Shown here piece by piece: positions 36,621 to 44,691 of a stretch of 64,000 nucleotides of DNA (the stretch's first letter is position 1; each line of letters opens with the position of its first letter). The DNA is from Lysobacterales bacterium (GTDB lineage: Bacteria; Pseudomonadota; Gammaproteobacteria; Xanthomonadales; SZUA-38). The notes under the pieces were generated by a model. That model searched no databases and was not told where the DNA came from. It worked only from the letters and a program-made list of their open reading frames with translations. The translations under genes were made by a program, and so were the position numbers. The stretch spans positions 186,001 through 250,000 of the forward strand of contig JANQOZ010000103.1 of NCBI GenBank assembly GCA_028285525.1. Direction: 5' to 3'.

Positions 36621-36923
36621 GTGAGGCGAAGAAACGGGGAAAAAGCCTCCGCCTGCCCGCTGTGCGGGCGCTCCGGGCCGCTGACCTTCCATCATCTGAT
36701 CCCCAAGAAGCTCCATCGGCGCAAACGTTTCCGCAAGCGCTACAGCCGCGAGGAGCTGGCGCAGGGAGTCCACATTTGCCGGCTCTGCCACAACGGCGTG
36801 CACCGGCTGTTCGATGAGATGACGCTGGGGCAGGAAATGAACACCCTGGAGCGGCTGCAGGCTGACGAGTCGCTGCAGCGCCACGTGCGCTGGGTGTCCA
36901 AGCAGCGCCGTCGGTCCGGCTAA
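36621..36923 (+). CDS. Small HNH-motif protein
   Basis: A 100-residue protein with a zinc-binding CPLCGRSG and a second pair CRLCHNGVH flanking the HNH core (TFHHLIPKKLHRR), so it should have a beta-beta-alpha metal finger. The likely activity is DNA cleavage or binding, but stand-alone HNH proteins of this size are largely uncharacterised. The start is GTG at 36621. Its 3' end overlaps the convergent decarboxylase gene by four bases. No restriction or methylase partner is adjacent. Confidence 0.78.
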   Translation: MRRRNGEKASACPLCGRSGPLTFHHLIPKKLHRRKRFRKRYSREELAQGVHICRLCHNGVHRLFDEMTLGQEMNTLERLQADESLQRHVRWVSKQRRRSG

Positions 36924-38338
36924 ACGGATGGGCGCTGAAGCTGCTTCGCCAGCTCGGTGATTGCCGCCACCGCGTCCCGAACATCATCTCGGGTGCACTC
37001 AAACTGTCCGACCTGAAATCGGATGACAAACCGGCCGTCGAGCGTCGTCTGCGTGAGGTAGGTGCGTCCGTCGTCGTTCACGGACACCAGCAGCGCCCGG
37101 GTCATCGCGTCAGCGTCCGTGCCGTCGGGAACAAACTGGAAGGTGAACAGCGACAGATGGCAGGGAGAGGTGATGCGAAAACCCTCGCAGCGCGCGAGCT
37201 GTTCAGCCGCCTCCTCAGCCCACGCAATGTGGTTGCGCATCCGCTGACGCAGGTCCTCGAGCCCGTGCGCTCGCAGCAGGAACCAAAGCTTCAGCGCGCG
37301 AAAGCGCCGACCCAGCGGAATGGTCCATTCGCTGTAGTTGGTGATGTCGCTTTCCCCCAGCGTCTTGAGGTAGTCCGGCTGCAGGCCAAGCGTCTTCACC
37401 TGCATTTCCGGCTCGCGCAGAAACTGAATCGTGCAGTCAAACTGTGCGCCCAGCCATTTATGCGGATTGAACACCAAGCTGTCGGCTGCCTCGACGCCTT
37501 CCCACAGCCCGCGCAGCTCCGGGCAGATCATGGCCGAACCGGCCCAGGCCGCGTCGACGTGCACGTAGAGGTTGTACTCGTGTGCTATTGCAATAGTCTC
37601 GTGCAGCCGATCTGATGCTCCCAGCGACGTGCCGCCGATACACAGCACCACGCCTGCTGGAATCATTCCCTCCGCCAGGTCTTGCTCAATGGCCGCCCGG
37701 AGCGCAACCGGGTCGAGCGCCCAGCTTTCGTCGGTAGCGACCTTCACCAGGTTCTGCTGGCCGATTCCGGAAATCCGGACCGCTTTATCGATCGAGGAGT
37801 GGTTCTGGGGAGAGGCGTAGACCCGAAGCTGGCCCGTCCCGGCCAGCCCTTCTTCGTTGCCCCGAAAATCGAGGGCGCGCTCACGGATGGTCAGCAGCGC
37901 GCAGACCGTTGACGTGGTCGCCGAGTCCTGGATCAGCCCGGCGAAACCCTCGGGCAGGCCCAGCGCCTGGCGCATCCAGTCGACCATCCGGGTTTCCATT
38001 TCGGTAGCGGCCGGCGAGGTTTGCCAAAGCATGCACTGCGCGGCCATCACGGCACAAAGCTGCTCCGCCACCATGGATACGGGAGCTGCGTTGGCCGGGA
38101 AATAAGCGAAGAATCGCGGATGCTGCCAGTGGGTCATCGCGTCCGGCACCAGCCGTTCAAAGTCCGCGAAGATCGCTTCCATGGCCTCACCCTGCTCTGG
38201 TGGTGAAATCGGCAACCGGGACGCCACCTCACCGGGCTTCACCCGCGCCCGGACCGGTCGTTGCCTCAAGGTCTTGAGATAGTCGGCGCCCCAGCGAGCG
38301 GCGCGTTCCGCCCAGCGGTAATAGTCTTTGGTCTCCAT
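36920..38338 (-). CDS. PLP-dependent aromatic amino acid decarboxylase-like enzyme
   Basis: A group II pyridoxal-phosphate decarboxylase (aromatic-L-amino-acid/tyrosine decarboxylase/glutamate decarboxylase family). The Schiff-base lysine is in FNPHKWLG, preceded by HVDAAWAG. The N-terminal HPRFFAYFPANA and DSATTSTVCAL match the aromatic amino acid decarboxylase subgroup, which turns tryptophan, tyrosine or dopa into amines. Length 472 is normal. Specificity among tryptophan, tyrosine and phenylalanine is not decided by sequence alone; a link with the tryptophan-cleaving dioxygenase elsewhere in the window is only suggestive. Confidence 0.92.
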   Translation of the reverse strand: METKDYYRWAERAARWGADYLKTLRQRPVRARVKPGEVASRLPISPPEQGEAMEAIFADFERLVPDAMTHWQHPRFFAYFPANAAPVSMVAEQLCAVMAAQCMLWQTSPAATEMETRMVDWMRQALGLPEGFAGLIQDSATTSTVCALLTIRERALDFRGNEEGLAGTGQLRVYASPQNHSSIDKAVRISGIGQQNLVKVATDESWALDPVALRAAIEQDLAEGMIPAGVVLCIGGTSLGASDRLHETIAIAHEYNLYVHVDAAWAGSAMICPELRGLWEGVEAADSLVFNPHKWLGAQFDCTIQFLREPEMQVKTLGLQPDYLKTLGESDITNYSEWTIPLGRRFRALKLWFLLRAHGLEDLRQRMRNHIAWAEEAAEQLARCEGFRITSPCHLSLFTFQFVPDGTDADAMTRALLVSVNDDGRTYLTQTTLDGRFVIRFQVGQFECTRDDVRDAVAAITELAKQLQRPSV

Positions 38339-38511
38339 AGGCGCCGAGTATAAAAGACTGCGAAGACGGCGGTTGTGGAGCCGGATTTTCCGTTTACCCG
38401 GTCTGCGAAAGGCAATGTAACAAAGTGTCAGGGAGCGGCCAGACCGTGATGTCGGTCACCGACCCTCCCTGCGACGCCTGCTAATTTCGCTGTCTTTTCA
38501 GGCGCTTAACA

Positions 38512-39720
38512 ATGAAACGGAAATCACTGTTACTGGTCGCCCTGCTCGCGATGCTCCTGGGCTCGCCGGTGCAGGGCCAGCAGGCGCTGCTGAAGGCGTT
38601 CGAGCTGACCGAGCTTGCGTCGGTCGACGACCGTGCGCTGAAGAATCTGACGCTTAGCGCCTACGGTCGGGAATTCTCTCTGGAACTCGAAGCCAACGAC
38701 GCGCTTCTCAGCTCGCTGTCGAGCGAGCATCGTGCCAAAATCCACCGCGCCGATCGATTCATGAAAGGCCGGTTAGCTGGGGTTCCAGGCTCATGGGTCA
38801 GACTCAACCGCATCAGCGGTCGCCTTTCCGGCGGCATTTTCGACGGCTCCGAGCTCTTCCTCGTCGACAGCGCCCGCAGCTTCCCCGAAGCGCTGGCTGC
38901 CGGCGCGAGCGCGGATCAGACGCTCGTATACCGCTTTGAGGATCTTGCGCTGAACACGCTGATCGACCACGGCGGCCTTACGTTCCAGAAAAAAATCGAG
39001 CGCCCGGTTGCCGACTACCGTACGTTTGTGCAGCACCTGCAGGCCATCGTCGCGATCAAAGGTGTCGCCATGATGGCGCTGCCGGTAACAATCGTCAGTG
39101 ACACGCAGTTCACCGATGAGCACGGCGCGGACACCGCGTCGGTTGTAGCCGGCCGGGTGAACTTTGTCGACGGCATCTACGCCTCACAGCTCGGTGTGGG
39201 CATTCAGCTCCTGCACCACGAGATCCTGACGGATAACGACGTACTGATCGAAACCAACGCCGGCGATCTGCTCGGCGGGCGCTTTAACAACAACAGCCTG
39301 GTGCAGCCGGGGTTTCGGCAGTTTATGCGGACCGGAGCAGGGAGCAATATCCCGTTCCAGGGCCTCGCGCACCTGTTTACCGGGCGCAACCTCGACGGGT
39401 CTACGGTGGGCGTTGCCTACCTCGGCGTGTTGTGCAGCCGCAGCTTCGGCTACGGCGTCAACGAAGATCGCAGCAGCGATACCAGCAGCGCACTGATTTT
39501 CGCCCATGAACTCGGGCACAACTTCAACTCGCCCCATGACGGGGAACGAGCGTGCGTCGACGAGACTTTTCGAGGCATCATGAACTCGCGATTGAACGGA
39601 TCTCAGCAGTTCAGCAATTGCAGCATCGACGAGATGGCTCAGGAGCTTGCGCAGGCCAGCTGCCTGGTCGAGATTCAGGACGCCAACGTGTTATTCGACG
39701 ACAGCTTTGAGATCGACTGA
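38512..39720 (+). CDS. Secreted ADAM/reprolysin-like zinc metalloprotease
   Basis: A 402-residue exported protease with a signal peptide (MKRKSLLLVALLAMLLGSPVQG). Residues about 22-180 look like a propeptide. The catalytic metzincin motif is HELGHNFNSPHD (three histidines, glutamate and the following Asp), and a Met-turn follows in GIMNSRL, the layout of family M12B (adamalysin). Cysteines near the end may form disulphides. The protein stops with a short LFDDSFEID tail. It could digest extracellular protein; its activation is unknown. A single gene. Confidence 0.88.
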   Translation: MKRKSLLLVALLAMLLGSPVQGQQALLKAFELTELASVDDRALKNLTLSAYGREFSLELEANDALLSSLSSEHRAKIHRADRFMKGRLAGVPGSWVRLNRISGRLSGGIFDGSELFLVDSARSFPEALAAGASADQTLVYRFEDLALNTLIDHGGLTFQKKIERPVADYRTFVQHLQAIVAIKGVAMMALPVTIVSDTQFTDEHGADTASVVAGRVNFVDGIYASQLGVGIQLLHHEILTDNDVLIETNAGDLLGGRFNNNSLVQPGFRQFMRTGAGSNIPFQGLAHLFTGRNLDGSTVGVAYLGVLCSRSFGYGVNEDRSSDTSSALIFAHELGHNFNSPHDGERACVDETFRGIMNSRLNGSQQFSNCSIDEMAQELAQASCLVEIQDANVLFDDSFEID

Positions 39721-39802
39721 CTGACAGCAGCCCCGCGACCCGCGCGCTTCGCTGATCTGGTATCTTCAGCGGCCCAATGCCTCTCAGCGTCGGAGCCTCG
39801 TC

Positions 39803-41074
39803 ATCGACTCGCAACCTAAGGCCGCCGCCCAGCCGGATGACGGCACCGCCAAAGCCGCTTTTGTCTTCCTGGTCATCTCGGCTTTTATCAATTCGACCGG
39901 CATCGGACTGACAACGCCGGTGATGCCCGCTTTGCTGATGGATCTGTCGGGCGGCGACCTGGCCGGCGCTTCTCGATGGGGTGGACTCGCGCTGGTGGTC
40001 TACGCCCTGATGCAGTTTATCTTTGCGCCAATTGTCGGCGCTCTCTCCGACCGATTCGGCAGGCGTCCCGTGCTGCTGATTTCCCTCGCCGCGTTCGCCG
40101 TTGACATGCTGATTCTCGCGATCGTCAGCACGCTGTGGGGCTTTATTGTTCTGCGGGCGTTCGCCGGTATCTTTGCGTCGACCTTTTCGACCATCAATGC
40201 CTACGTCTCGGACGTCACGCCCGCCAAGCAGCGCGGCACGCGCTTCGCCATGCTCGGCGCAGCGTTTGGCGCTGGATTTATCTGCGGCCCGGCCATCGGT
40301 GGCCTGCTGGGAAATATCGACGTTCGTCTGCCGTTCTACGCGGGCGCTGCCATCGCCCTGAGCAACGTGGTGTTCGGCTATTTTGTGGTGCGCGAATCGC
40401 TGCCGGAGAGCCGGCGACGTCCGTTTGAGCTGGCTCGGGCCAACACGTTCGGCACCCTGGTGCGTCTGTTCCGGACTCCTGGCGTTGGACGCCTGCTGCC
40501 GGTGTTTTTCCTGGCGACGCTGTCGACCTGGGTGTATCCCACGGTCTGGTCGTACGTTGCGATCGAGAAGTTTGCCTGGTCCGAAGCCTACGTCGGCTAT
40601 TCCATCGCCTACTATGGCGTCATCGCTTTTATTGCTCAGGCGCTGGTGGTGCAGGTGCTGCTGCCGCGGATCGGCATCAAGATGGCCGTTATCGTCGCCC
40701 TCGCCGTTGAGGCGGTGGCGCTGACCGGGATCGGCATAGCCTCAACCGGGTGGTTTGTTTACGCCATGGTCACACTGGCGTTGTTTTCCATCATGCAGGA
40801 CCCGGCGCTCCGACAAGACATGTCAGCGCGGGTTGCCGAAGACGCTCAGGGTGAGCTTCAGGGAGGGCTGACGGCGCTGGTCAGCGTGGCGATGATCATC
40901 TCGCCGATGATTTATATGGGACTGTTCACCATGAATGCCGACGACAGCGGCGTTTACTTTCCCGGCTCACCCTTCGTAGCGGCCGCGGTCTTCTCGCTGA
41001 TCGCCATGATCGCCTACATGCTGGCATCGCGACACTACAAGGCTGAGGCCGAAGCGGAAGAAGCGACAAACTAG
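39803..41074 (+). CDS. MFS transporter (multidrug/tetracycline type) with non-standard start
   Basis: A 12-helix major-facilitator transporter. Conserved MFS motif A is in GALSDRFGRRP and a motif C-like glycine-rich stretch lies in GAAFGAGFICGPAIGG. The first standard start (GTG at 39920) would cut inside helix 1, since the in-frame upstream sequence encodes AAFVFLVISAFINSTGIGLT. The frame is open upstream from 39725 without ATG, GTG or TTG. A ribosome binding site GGAG (39792-39795) lies seven bases before an ATC at 39803, the start given here. The substrate is unknown. Its 3' end overlaps the convergent DUF1295 gene by four bases. Confidence 0.72.
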   Translation: MDSQPKAAAQPDDGTAKAAFVFLVISAFINSTGIGLTTPVMPALLMDLSGGDLAGASRWGGLALVVYALMQFIFAPIVGALSDRFGRRPVLLISLAAFAVDMLILAIVSTLWGFIVLRAFAGIFASTFSTINAYVSDVTPAKQRGTRFAMLGAAFGAGFICGPAIGGLLGNIDVRLPFYAGAAIALSNVVFGYFVVRESLPESRRRPFELARANTFGTLVRLFRTPGVGRLLPVFFLATLSTWVYPTVWSYVAIEKFAWSEAYVGYSIAYYGVIAFIAQALVVQVLLPRIGIKMAVIVALAVEAVALTGIGIASTGWFVYAMVTLALFSIMQDPALRQDMSARVAEDAQGELQGGLTALVSVAMIISPMIYMGLFTMNADDSGVYFPGSPFVAAAVFSLIAMIAYMLASRHYKAEAEAEEATN

Positions 41075-41952
41075 ACCTTCTTGGGAGGACGGGGGACCAG
41101 CACCGGCGTATTCGCCTTGTAGGTTTCGTAGTCCTCCTGCCCGCCCCAGCGCTCGTCGGCCTTCGCCTCAAGCAGCGGGACGCCGCTGACCTTGGTCAGC
41201 AGCAGAGTTACGAACACCGGCGAGATCAGCGTGGCAGACTGCCACCCCTTGAGCACCGGCACCGCCAGCACCGCCATGCCAACCCAAAGCACAATCTCGC
41301 CAAAGTAGTTGGGATGGCGGGACCATGCCCAGAGCCCCACGTTGATAAACCGCCCCTTGTTTGCAGGATCTTTACGGAATCGGGACTTCTGCTGGTCCGA
41401 GATAATTTCGATCAGCATACCGACCGCCCAGATCCCGAGCCCGACGTAGCCGACAAGCCCCAGCGGCTCACGCTGCCCGCCGGCAATAATCGCCAGAGCC
41501 GTTGCTGCGGTCAGCAGCACCCACAAACCTTGCAGCGTCCACGCCAGGAAAAAACGCATCGGACGGTCGCGTACCCCGTCAAATCGGCTGTCGCTGCCGT
41601 CTCCCGAGATTCGGATAAACAGAAAGGTGGAAAGGCGAAGTGCCCAGATGAGCACCATGCCGGCGGCCAGCGTCGAACGGAGGTCAAGCGGCGCGGCCAG
41701 CAGCACCGCGACGACCGTCACGGTGATATAGGTCAGGCCTCCGGTCAGGTCGTAGTAGTGCTCGGTTTTGGCCAGCGAAGACGGGACAAACACCAGCCAG
41801 TTGACCGCGAACGCCAGCGCTCCGCAGAGGGCAAACACAGGCAAGCCGTTCCATTGATCCCCGCCTGCGCTGCCAGCCAGGGCCACGGCGGCGCCGATAG
41901 CCACCGCGATGACGCATCCGATCACCGACTGGGAGGTGCTGCGTTCAGCCAT
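41071..41952 (-). CDS. DUF1295 family membrane protein (steroid 5-alpha-reductase-like)
   Basis: A 293-residue integral membrane protein with several hydrophobic helices. The signature region GRFINVGLWAWSRHPNYFGEI, together with a C-terminal DERWGGQEDYETYKANTP, is typical of the DUF1295/3-oxo-5-alpha-steroid 4-dehydrogenase fold (isoprenylcysteine methyltransferase-like). The bacterial function is not established; a reductase or methyltransferase acting on lipids is a guess from the fold. It is convergent with the MFS gene. Confidence 0.88.
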   Translation of the reverse strand: MAERSTSQSVIGCVIAVAIGAAVALAGSAGGDQWNGLPVFALCGALAFAVNWLVFVPSSLAKTEHYYDLTGGLTYITVTVVAVLLAAPLDLRSTLAAGMVLIWALRLSTFLFIRISGDGSDSRFDGVRDRPMRFFLAWTLQGLWVLLTAATALAIIAGGQREPLGLVGYVGLGIWAVGMLIEIISDQQKSRFRKDPANKGRFINVGLWAWSRHPNYFGEIVLWVGMAVLAVPVLKGWQSATLISPVFVTLLLTKVSGVPLLEAKADERWGGQEDYETYKANTPVLVPRPPKKV

Positions 41953-42035
41953 AACGACTCCTTCTTGTTTTTGTAGTCCGCACCAGCCGCTGGACGGTAC
42001 CGGACGTTAAGTCAACTCCGCGTCATAGCCCGCCG

Positions 42036-42449
42036 CTATCGGCCTTTCAGCTCGACCAGGTTGCCTTCGGGGTCCCGGAGGTAGATTGAAGGCCCGACAC
42101 CGGTTGCTCCATAACGCTGCCCCACCTCGTCGAAGTCCACCTGGTGACGCTGCAGATGATCGACGATGGCCGCTTCGTCCCAGGGATGGACCTGAAGACA
42201 CACATGATCCAGATTGGGCGCACCGTGGTCCGGCGCCGCGCCGGTTTTCCGACCTAACGGCCCAGCGGCATCCACCAGGTCGATGAGCGAGAGCCCTGCC
42301 CGCAGCTGTGCAAGCCCCAGGTCTCCGGGTCCACGCTCCAGGGTGCAGCCAAAAACCTCCTGGTAGAACAGCACCATTGCCTCAAGGTCCGCAACACGGA
42401 GCACAACGTGGTCGATGTGCGTCAGATTGATCGGATTGGCGGCTTTCAT
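42036..42449 (-). CDS. VOC family (glyoxalase/dioxygenase-like) protein
   Basis: A 137-residue vicinal-oxygen-chelate protein of two beta-alpha-beta-beta-beta modules: HIDHVVLRVADLEAMVLFYQEVFG in the first and NLDHVCLQVHP in the second, ending with RDPEGNLVELKG. The metal ligands H, H and E are at the usual positions. Such proteins can be lyases, isomerases or antibiotic-binding proteins; the substrate is not determinable. Single gene. Confidence 0.87.
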   Translation of the reverse strand: MKAANPINLTHIDHVVLRVADLEAMVLFYQEVFGCTLERGPGDLGLAQLRAGLSLIDLVDAAGPLGRKTGAAPDHGAPNLDHVCLQVHPWDEAAIVDHLQRHQVDFDEVGQRYGATGVGPSIYLRDPEGNLVELKGR

Positions 42450-42600
42450 CCTGCATCCTTTTGCTGCGCGCGAGCGTGCCCGGCGTCGGCACCACTGTGA
42501 CCGGCGCGGCAGCAGGTTGCAAACCGCTGCAGGCGCTGGCTAAGATCGGGCGACAGCATATGCTGCACAACATTCCTCCAACACCAGGCGAGACACCTTC

Positions 42601-43062
42601 ATGAAAAAGTTTCTCCGATTCACCCTGAACCTTGGCGCTTCCTTGGGCGCTTCCCTGTGCGTTGCGGCCGTCGCCGTAGCAGAGCACAGCCCCCAACACC
42701 AACGCCACGAGCTGATGGAAGCGGTGGGTGACGCGGCCAAGCCCCTGGGCGGCATGCTGCGGGGCAAAATGTCTTTCGACGCGGACGTCGTCATGAAGTC
42801 TCTGATGACCTGGCAGGTATCGGCCGAAGCGTTCGGCGATCTGTTTCCCGAAGGCAGCGAGTCCGGCGAAGGGACCGAAGCAGCACCCGAGATCTGGACC
42901 GACCGCGCGGGGTTCGACGCTGCGCTGGCGAAGTTTCTTGAGGACACCAACACGGCTATCGCGGCCAAGCCGCAGACGCTGGAAGCCGCTCAGCCGTTGA
43001 TCGGTGCAGCCTTCAAAAACTGTAAAGGCTGCCACGATAAATACCGCATCGAGGACGAGTAG
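42601..43062 (+). CDS. Cytochrome c' (class II c-type cytochrome)
   Basis: A 153-residue periplasmic heme protein with an N-terminal signal peptide, four-helix-bundle composition and the C-terminal heme motif CKGCH, the hallmark of class II cytochromes. The ATG at 42601 begins MKKFLRFTLNLG. Cytochromes c' bind NO and may protect against nitrosative stress, though this is family knowledge rather than something visible here. The next gene, a diheme cytochrome, starts 18 bases after its stop, so the two are probably cotranscribed. Confidence 0.93.
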   Translation: MKKFLRFTLNLGASLGASLCVAAVAVAEHSPQHQRHELMEAVGDAAKPLGGMLRGKMSFDADVVMKSLMTWQVSAEAFGDLFPEGSESGEGTEAAPEIWTDRAGFDAALAKFLEDTNTAIAAKPQTLEAAQPLIGAAFKNCKGCHDKYRIEDE

Positions 43063-43080
43063 CGCCTGGCGCCGCGCCCG

Positions 43081-43998
43081 ATGCTCCGCCTCTTACTGCT
43101 GGCGGCGCTCGTGCTGGCAGCGGTCGGCTGGCTGCTGTCGGCTCCGGCTTTGATCGCGAGCGAGGAGCTTCCGGCCCGGCAGGCGGATAGTGCGGCCGGC
43201 GAGCGGATATTCTGGGCCGGAGGATGTGGCTCCTGCCACGCCAGCCCGGTCGACGGCGAACGCGCCCAGGGGGACGATCGTCTCCTCCTGGGCGGCGGCC
43301 AGGAGTTTCACACGCCCTACGGCGTTTTTCGCGCCCCCAACATCTCGAGCGACCCAACCGACGGTATCGGCGGCTGGACAGATATCGAGTTTGTTAACGC
43401 CATGCAGCGCGGCGTCTCCCCGGACGGCGAGCACTACTACCCGGTTTTTCCTTTTGCGTCATACGCGCGGATGCCCGTTTCTGACGTCCTGGATCTCAAG
43501 GCCTTCCTGGACACGCTGCCGGCCGTAGCGGGTCGCGCTGGCGATCACGAGCTGACGTTTCCGTGGAGCGTGCGCCGCGGGATCGGCCTGTGGAAGCGTC
43601 GGTACCTGAGCAGCGATCCGGTTGTGGCCGTGGGCTCAGACGATCCCGCACTCGAACGCGGCCGGCTGCTCGTCGAGGGAGCCGGACACTGCGGCGAGTG
43701 CCACACGCCCAGGGACAAACTGGGCGGTCTACAGAAACAATACTGGCTGGCCGGTGCACCCGACCTCGAAGGCAAAGGGCGGATACCCAACATCACGCCG
43801 GCCAGCGACACGCTCAGCGACTGGTCGATCGACGACCTTGCGTACTATTTTGAGTCCGGATTCACGCCGGACTTTGATACCGCCGGCGGCACGATGGTGG
43901 CGGTGCAGGAAAACCTCGCACAGCTGGAGCCGGCGGACCGGGAGGCAATCGCCGCCTATCTCAAGGCTATTCCGGCCCAGACCGCGCCTGACCGGTAG
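43081..43998 (+). CDS. Membrane-anchored diheme cytochrome c
   Basis: A 305-residue exported cytochrome with heme motifs CGSCH (about residue 50) and CGECH (about residue 205), each in a class I cytochrome c domain, with distal methionine candidates such as ARMPVSD. An N-terminal hydrophobic segment (MLRLLLLAALVLAAVGWLL) is uncleaved or a signal. The arrangement resembles the cytochrome subunits of alcohol or aldehyde dehydrogenases and similar periplasmic oxidases; the catalytic partner is not in the window. It follows the cytochrome c' gene closely. Confidence 0.9.
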   Translation: MLRLLLLAALVLAAVGWLLSAPALIASEELPARQADSAAGERIFWAGGCGSCHASPVDGERAQGDDRLLLGGGQEFHTPYGVFRAPNISSDPTDGIGGWTDIEFVNAMQRGVSPDGEHYYPVFPFASYARMPVSDVLDLKAFLDTLPAVAGRAGDHELTFPWSVRRGIGLWKRRYLSSDPVVAVGSDDPALERGRLLVEGAGHCGECHTPRDKLGGLQKQYWLAGAPDLEGKGRIPNITPASDTLSDWSIDDLAYYFESGFTPDFDTAGGTMVAVQENLAQLEPADREAIAAYLKAIPAQTAPDR

Positions 43999-44016
43999 CT
44001 TCCGGCGCCAACCGGC

Positions 44017-44682
44017 TCAGCGAAACCGCCGGCCGATGTACCTCAACGTCGCACGAGTGGCAAAAGGCAGTGCTGCGAGGAGCCCGAGCGACAGCAGCAG
44101 CCCGGGATTGAGCAGGGCCGTCGGACTGAGTTCATCAACCGACTGCACCTGTGTGCCGAAATGGACCAGCAGCAGCAGCAGCGGAAACATGCCGCCCATG
44201 GTTGCGAGAAAGAAACGCCGCAGGTCGAGCGGCGTGAGCGCTGCAAGCAGGTTCAGCAGCCAAAACGGCACGACCGGGATCATCCGCAAGCCAAAGATAT
44301 AGAACGCACCGTCCGCCTCGATCCCTTTATTGATCTGAACCAGCTGGTCAGCGAAGCGCTGCTGAACCGGAGCGTGCAGCACGTAGCGCGACATGAGAAA
44401 CGCCAGGCTGCCGCCGCAAGTGCACGCGAGCAGCGTCAGGCCCAGCCCAAGCGCATGCCCGAACGTCATGCCGGCGATGACGGCCAGCACGCCGGTCACC
44501 GGCATCGACAGGGCCGTGCCAAGAAAACAGACGACAAAGAACACGCAGCTCGTGGCGACCGGCGCCTCAAGGTAGTGTGCCTGGAACGTCCGGGGGTCGA
44601 GGAGCTCTCGCCCACCCGCGAACATGTAGGCCAGCACGCTCAGCGCAACCAGTCCGATCATCGCCAGCTTTTTCCAGCCCAT
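44017..44682 (-). CDS. TVP38/TMEM64 family (DedA-like) membrane protein
   Basis: A 221-residue inner-membrane protein with about six hydrophobic segments. Family features are the GTALSMPVTGVLAVIAGMTFG and GGSLAFLMSRYV stretches, and the re-entrant segment GLRMIPVVPFWLLNLLAALT. Relatives in the DedA superfamily take part in lipid transbilayer movement and membrane maintenance. It ends a minus-strand pair with the larger alpha/beta hydrolase gene 9 bases upstream. The fusion protein encoded next to that gene is also lipid-related, which is suggestive. Confidence 0.88.
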   Translation of the reverse strand: MGWKKLAMIGLVALSVLAYMFAGGRELLDPRTFQAHYLEAPVATSCVFFVVCFLGTALSMPVTGVLAVIAGMTFGHALGLGLTLLACTCGGSLAFLMSRYVLHAPVQQRFADQLVQINKGIEADGAFYIFGLRMIPVVPFWLLNLLAALTPLDLRRFFLATMGGMFPLLLLLVHFGTQVQSVDELSPTALLNPGLLLSLGLLAALPFATRATLRYIGRRFR

Positions 44683-44691
44683 GGGCAGCGC

